Source of the DNA: Alphaproteobacteria bacterium
Lineage (GTDB): Bacteria; Pseudomonadota; Alphaproteobacteria; UBA6615
NCBI GenBank assembly: GCA_013003285.1
Contig: JABDJY010000018.1
Location: 1 to 9,841 of the forward strand
Direction: 5' to 3'
DNA length: 9,841 bases
Shown in pieces: positions 6,922 through 9,841 of this stretch. The notes below the pieces were generated by a model. The model was not told the origin of the DNA. It was given only the letters and a program-made list of their open reading frames with translations, and did not search any database. The position numbers and the translations under genes are program-made. Position 1 is the first letter of the stretch. The number at the start of each line of letters is the position of its first letter.

Positions 6922-7461
6922 TTAGAGCGGATGCTCGATTTTTACGCCTTCGATGCTGTCCTCGCCGTCATCCATGACCGGCCGCGTGCCGAAGATCGCG
7001 TGCCAACCCAGGATCACATAGGCGATCAGCGATATGCCGGCGAATATCACAAGCAATGTGCGAACCGGATAAATCGGAACCCGGATCGAACCCTCGCCTT
7101 CGCGCTCATCAACTTCCCAACCGATGAGCATATCTTGCCAACCACCCAAGGCAATCGAGTAAAAGAACCAAATGCCGAGAAGCGCCACGACAACATCGAT
7201 CGTGCGTTGTCCGTAATCACCTAGATTTTGATAGATCACCGCGGTGCGCAGATGAGCGCCGCGATAGATCGTATAGGGCATTTGCAGGAAGAGAATCGAC
7301 ACCATCGAATTGGCGACGATCTCGATCGTGCCGTCGAAGGGAGAGTTGAAGAAAGCGCGTCCGGTTATGTCGTACAGAATGAGAAAGGCGAGCGCCAACG
7401 CCCAGAAGGCAGCGATCGTACTGCACACACGGGTGACGCTGTTGAAAATATTGTCGACCAT
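6922..7461 (-). CDS. TRAP transporter small permease, DctQ family
   Basis: Complete 179-residue small membrane subunit. Hydrophobic segments lie at about residues 15-33, 45-64, 87-108 and 131-151. The family signature after helix 1 is present (GRAFFNSPFDGTIEIV, residues about 34-49), followed by the polar RGAHLRT loop. The C-terminal tail is long and acidic (DDGEDSIEG). GGGAGG lies about 7 nt before the ATG, a strong ribosome site. First gene of the minus-strand Q-M pair, with the large permease 69 bp downstream. No binding-protein gene precedes it on this strand; the receptors lie on the other side of the intergenic region. A possible -10 TAGAAT lies at 7609-7604, without a convincing -35. 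Confidence 0.92.
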   Translation of the reverse strand: MVDNIFNSVTRVCSTIAAFWALALAFLILYDITGRAFFNSPFDGTIEIVANSMVSILFLQMPYTIYRGAHLRTAVIYQNLGDYGQRTIDVVVALLGIWFFYSIALGGWQDMLIGWEVDEREGEGSIRVPIYPVRTLLVIFAGISLIAYVILGWHAIFGTRPVMDDGEDSIEGVKIEHPL

Positions 7462-7615
7462 TCTTGTCCCTCCCAGGACTTCGTCTCACGCTACCTTCAA
7501 TCTGCGCACGGAAACGACGACGCAGATATTCCCCCAACCGCCGTGCAACCAACGAAAGGCAGCAGCGAACCTAGCAGAATCGCGACCAGTGTAAACTCTT
7601 ACTATTCTATTTTTC

Positions 7616-7631
7616 GCGCAAACTATTGCGC
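7616..7631. promoter_or_regulatory. 16-bp palindrome, possible operator
   Basis: Perfect 6-bp arms GCGCAA and TTGCGC around ACTA. On the minus strand it lies immediately upstream of TAGAAT (7609-7604), a five-of-six match to the -10 consensus, so a protein bound here would sit in the promoter spacer of the Q-M genes. The promoter lacks a good -35, which would fit a site for an activator or a chance palindrome. It shares no sequence with the palindrome at 2537-2559. Confidence 0.35.
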
Positions 7632-7829
7632 CACTGCGCCTCATGTGGCTCACTTTCTGGTGATGCAGACAGCAGAATCGTCTGCCAAATCCCTCGGTAT
7701 TGATGCATTCGACGGCCGCCCCTGGAGCTGTAATAGCGGCAAAAAAAATTAGCGGCTGGCTAGCCTAGATTTTTTGTCGGAATCCTGCTCTCTTGCCGCC
7801 ACTTTGGCGGTTACTTTCGCGACCGCTGC

Positions 7830-7869
7830 TTAACGTCCCGCAATGGGCCGAGAGCGCGAAGTTAACGTC
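7830..7869 (+). repeat. Direct repeat TTAACGTC, two copies 32 bp apart
   Basis: Copies at 7830-7837 and 7862-7869, start to start 32 bp or about three helical turns, which would put bound proteins on the same DNA face. The second copy is only 20 bp from the GTG of the binding-protein gene, within the leader or start region. A third copy occurs at 9122-9129 before the paralogous gene. I noticed no other copy in the window. Confidence 0.4.
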
Positions 7870-7889
7870 TATCTAAAGGGAGACAACAC

Positions 7890-8972
7890 GTGAATTTTCG
7901 TAATAGTTTGATCAGCTATGCCGCTGCAGGTGCGATCACTGCCGGCATGGTGCTTTCCGCTTCGACGGCGAGCGCCGATAGCTTTACCTTGCGCATCGCC
8001 GCAGGCCATCCGGCGCCGCCGTTGGCTACGGTCAACCAACTTCAAAAGACATTCGTGCCGAACGTCACCAAGCGCGTGGCCGCGGAAACGGACCACACCG
8101 TCCGTTTCATCGAAGGTTATGGCGGCACCATCGCCAACCTGTTTGAAGTCCTCGAATCGACTCAGAAGGGGCTCGTCGACATTGGCGCCATGTGTTCATG
8201 CTTCGAGCCGACGAAGTTATTCGCCCACAACATCAACTACTTCACACCGTTCGTATCGGGCGACCCCCGTATCATGGGTCCGACAACCCGTCAGATTCAT
8301 AAGGAATTCTCCTATTTCTCTGAGGTCTTCGATAAGTTCGACCAGCTCTATCTGGGCGGCGGTGCGTTCGACGATTATGGCCTGGGCACCAAGTTCCCCT
8401 GGACCAAAATGTCAGAGCTCAAAGGCGTTAAGATCGGCGCTGCCGGTCCGAACCTGCCGTGGCTCGATTATGCCGGTGCCTCCAAGGTCCAGACCAACCT
8501 GAATGAAGTCTACAACGCTCTGCAGTCGGGCGTATTTGACGGCGTTGTCATTTTCCCGGCGCCGTATTTCGGCTTCAAGTTCGGCGAAGTGGCTAAGTAC
8601 TACACTACCATGGGCTGGGGTTCGGTTGCCGCTTACCCTGTATCGGTCAATAAAAAGACCTGGGCCAAACTTCCCGACGCGGTGAAGACGATCATCAACG
8701 AAGAGATGCGCGTCTATGAAAGTGCCGTCGAAGCGGAAGGTTTCGCCAAATACACCTCTTCGCTTGAGAAACTCAAAGAACAGGGTGTCACGGTGCGCGA
8801 TCTAGGTGATGTCGAGCGTCAGAAAATGGCCATTGCCATTGAGCCTTGGGTCAACCAAAAGGCCGGCGAATACGAAGCCCTCGGCTTTCCCGGGAAGGAA
8901 TCCTTCCGCCGTCTGATCGCCGTCGCCAAGGAAAACGGCGCGACGCCGGTTCACGATTACGACATCAAATAA
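7890..8972 (+). CDS. TRAP transporter substrate-binding protein, DctP family (tandem copy 1)
   Basis: Periplasmic receptor of 360 residues that should feed the Q/M permease encoded divergently at 5503-7461. The GTG start is supported by GGGAG 7 nt upstream and by a signal peptide beginning there (hydrophobic stretch 9-24, cleavage after ASA at residue 29). The mature protein opens DSFTLRIAAGHPAPP. It has a CxC pair (Cys102, Cys104, in AMCSCF), unusual for an exported receptor. Its core motif is LKGVKIGAAGPNLPWLDYAGA at about 177-197, with Gly183 at the position that is normally the carboxylate-binding Arg. YNALQSGVFDGVVIFP follows, the usual second-lobe strand region. Ends TAA at 8970-8972, followed by a strong terminator. 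A close paralogue starts 237 bp later. Substrate unknown; a dicarboxylate should not be assumed. Confidence 0.93.
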   Translation: MNFRNSLISYAAAGAITAGMVLSASTASADSFTLRIAAGHPAPPLATVNQLQKTFVPNVTKRVAAETDHTVRFIEGYGGTIANLFEVLESTQKGLVDIGAMCSCFEPTKLFAHNINYFTPFVSGDPRIMGPTTRQIHKEFSYFSEVFDKFDQLYLGGGAFDDYGLGTKFPWTKMSELKGVKIGAAGPNLPWLDYAGASKVQTNLNEVYNALQSGVFDGVVIFPAPYFGFKFGEVAKYYTTMGWGSVAAYPVSVNKKTWAKLPDAVKTIINEEMRVYESAVEAEGFAKYTSSLEKLKEQGVTVRDLGDVERQKMAIAIEPWVNQKAGEYEALGFPGKESFRRLIAVAKENGATPVHDYDIK

Positions 8973-8997
8973 TCATCACTACACTTTTTTTGAATTG

Positions 8998-9029
8998 GGG
9001 CGGTCCGGCGTACGGATCGCCCTTTTTTT
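8998..9029 (+). terminator. Intrinsic terminator after binding-protein copy 1
   Basis: Ten-pair stem GGGCGGTCCG / CGGATCGCCC (one G-T wobble) with a GCGTA loop, followed at once by seven Ts (9023-9029). It lies 25 bp after the TAA at 8972. It should end the copy 1 transcript, so copy 2 needs its own promoter. Confidence 0.88.
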
Positions 9030-9209
9030 ATGATAAATCAGCTACTTATCAATAGTTCTAGCACGGACTGGCAATCACGAGCATTTGTCCGACGCCCTGT
9101 ACTGTCTTCACAAGCGCCACATTAACGTCCATGCTGCGCCGCATCTAAGCCACAGTATGTATTCAGGCTAAACTGTCACGTTGAATTGGGACAAACTGGG
9201 AGGAATACA
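9030..9209 (+). promoter_or_regulatory. Upstream region of binding-protein copy 2
   Basis: 180 bp between the terminator and the GTG at 9210. A promoter must lie here if the terminator is effective, but I cannot pick a -35/-10 pair with confidence. It holds the third copy of TTAACGTC at 9122-9129, 80 bp before the start codon. ACAGT and ACTGT flank a 15-bp spacer just upstream of the ribosome site. No open reading frame of interest is seen. Confidence 0.4.
9122..9129 (+). repeat. Third copy of TTAACGTC, upstream of binding-protein copy 2
   Basis: Same 8-mer and same orientation as the two copies before copy 1. The context is also partly alike: AGCGC lies a few bases before this copy and before the one at 7862, and CT/CC-AT follows. 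Distance to the start codon differs (80 bp against 20 and 52 bp). It may be a shared regulator site or a remnant of the duplicated upstream region. Confidence 0.35.
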
Positions 9210-9841
9210 GTGAAGTTACTTAACACATTAACACGCGGAACCCTGTTCGCAGGGGCCGCCCTGATCGGGCTATCGGCCGTACACGCACCGGTCCAAGCCG
9301 ATAGCTTTACCTTGCGCATCGCCGCCGGCCATCCGGCGCCGCCGCTATCACCTGTAAACCAACTGCAGAAAACCTTCGTGCCGAACGTCACAAAGCGCGT
9401 TGCAGCTGAAACGGACCACACCGTTCGTTTCATCGAGGGTTATGGCGGCACTATCGCCAACCTGTTCGAAGTTCTCGAATCGACACAGAAGGGTCTCGTC
9501 GATATCGGCGCCATGTGCTCGTGCTTCGAACCGACCAAGCTGTTCGTCCACAACATCAACTACTTCACACCCTTCATCTCTGGCGATCCGAACATCATGG
9601 GCCCGGCAACCCGCCAGGTACTCGGTGAATTCGACTACTTCCAAGAGACCTTCCAGAAGTTCGGCCAGACCTTTTTAGGCACCGGCGCGTTCGACGATTA
9701 TGGCCTGGGTACGAAGTTCCCCTGGACCAAAATGTCAGAACTCAAGGGTGTGAAGATCGGCGCTGCCGGTCCGAACCTGCCGTGGCTCGATTTTGCCGGC
9801 GCGTCCAAGGTCCAGACCAACCTGAACGAAGTCTATAACGC
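9210..9841 (+). CDS. TRAP transporter substrate-binding protein, DctP family (tandem copy 2, C-terminus beyond window)
   Basis: Second receptor gene; 210 codons are visible and the frame is open at the window edge. GTG start with GGGAGGA about 6 nt upstream. The signal peptide (MKLLNTLTRG, a hydrophobic core, PVQA cleavage near residue 30) has a different sequence from copy 1 and is one residue longer. The mature part is about 90% identical to copy 1 by hand count (18 differences in about 180 residues), with the same CxC pair and the same LKGVKIGAAGPNLPWLDFAGA motif lacking the usual Arg. Differences cluster between Val113 and Thr158 of this copy. No permease genes lie between the copies, so it probably shares the Q/M pair at 5503-7461 unless another set follows outside the window. 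Confidence 0.93.
   Translation, partial: MKLLNTLTRGTLFAGAALIGLSAVHAPVQADSFTLRIAAGHPAPPLSPVNQLQKTFVPNVTKRVAAETDHTVRFIEGYGGTIANLFEVLESTQKGLVDIGAMCSCFEPTKLFVHNINYFTPFISGDPNIMGPATRQVLGEFDYFQETFQKFGQTFLGTGAFDDYGLGTKFPWTKMSELKGVKIGAAGPNLPWLDFAGASKVQTNLNEVYN

Larger units (their letters stand above)
7462..7889. other. Divergent intergenic region between Q-M and the binding-protein genes
   Basis: 428 bp with no convincing gene: the open frames that enter it are extensions of frames antisense to the Q gene and have no recognisable protein features. It must hold promoters for both directions. Features seen are a 16-bp palindrome at 7616-7631, a GCAGAC / GTCTGC inverted repeat (7665-7670 and 7680-7685, 9-nt loop), an A8 run near 7741-7748 and a T6 run at 7770-7775. 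Two copies of TTAACGTC lie near the plus-strand gene (7830 and 7862). No -35/-10 pair close to consensus was found for the plus-strand gene. Confidence 0.6.
7974..9841 (+). repeat. Tandem gene duplication of the receptor coding region
   Basis: Bases 7974-8518 and 9297-9841 align with a constant offset of 1323 bp and no gap. The match starts abruptly at the signal-peptide cleavage site, where 29 bases from GCC-GAT onward are identical. Upstream, the leaders and start regions do not align by eye. Most nucleotide changes in the first ~245 bp and the last ~155 bp are silent. The block from about 8223 to 8361 carries most of the amino-acid changes. The end of copy 2 lies outside the window. Confidence 0.9.

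Noticed and set aside
7228..7752. 174-codon plus-strand frame running from inside the Q gene into the intergenic region
   Set aside because: Its first half is antisense to Q, and the remainder has no domain, ribosome site or coding-like pattern.
7754..7775. GGCTGGCTAGCC followed by a T6 run, as a terminator
   Set aside because: The stem is only 4 bp with a tetraloop and lies upstream of genes rather than after one.
1..9841. CRISPR arrays, phage or transposon ends, tRNA or rRNA genes, retron or toxin-antitoxin-like systems
   Set aside because: Read both strands for repeat-spacer patterns, terminal inverted repeats, tRNA-like ends and characteristic proteins; none seen. The only large repeat is the tandem receptor gene.

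Overview
The window looks like chromosome from an alphaproteobacterium with a large transport repertoire. This rests on moderately high GC, several GTG starts with clear Shine-Dalgarno sites, two tripartite (TRAP) uptake systems and CO/xanthine-dehydrogenase-type redox genes. Genus cannot be read from the sequence. No tRNA, rRNA, CRISPR array, insertion sequence or phage gene was seen.

Region 1 (1-2657, minus strand) is a TRAP operon read right to left: binding protein P (1394-2491), small membrane subunit Q (821-1366) and large permease M (1-798, cut by the window edge). Its upstream region carries a well-formed promoter whose -10 box and probable start point lie under a 23-bp palindrome. 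That is the layout of a repressor operator, and a divergently transcribed GntR/FCD regulator (2658-3395) is the obvious candidate to bind it.

Region 2 (3496-4851, plus strand) encodes the FAD subunit and the double-[2Fe-2S] subunit of a molybdenum hydroxylase of the CO dehydrogenase/xanthine dehydrogenase family. The large molybdopterin-binding subunit that normally accompanies them is absent from the window. A cupin-domain gene (4869-5402, minus) converges on them with a 17-bp gap.

Region 3 (5442-9841) is a second TRAP system with a split arrangement. The Q and M subunits (7461-5503, minus) end at a strong intrinsic terminator. Across a 428-bp divergent intergenic region lie two tandem, closely related binding-protein genes on the plus strand (7890-8972, and 9210 to the window end). 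They are separated by an intrinsic terminator, so they are probably expressed independently.

The most interesting signal is in that tandem pair. The mature proteins align without gaps over about 180 visible residues with 18 differences. Fifteen of these fall in one 46-residue patch just before the family's ligand-site motif, and the signal peptides are unrelated in sequence. This looks like one transporter equipped with two receptors that differ in a focused region. All three binding proteins in the window have Gly where TRAP receptors of the SiaP/DctP type usually have the substrate-carboxylate-binding Arg. The whole window reads as a regulated uptake-and-oxidation locus for an unidentified small organic compound; that functional link is inference.
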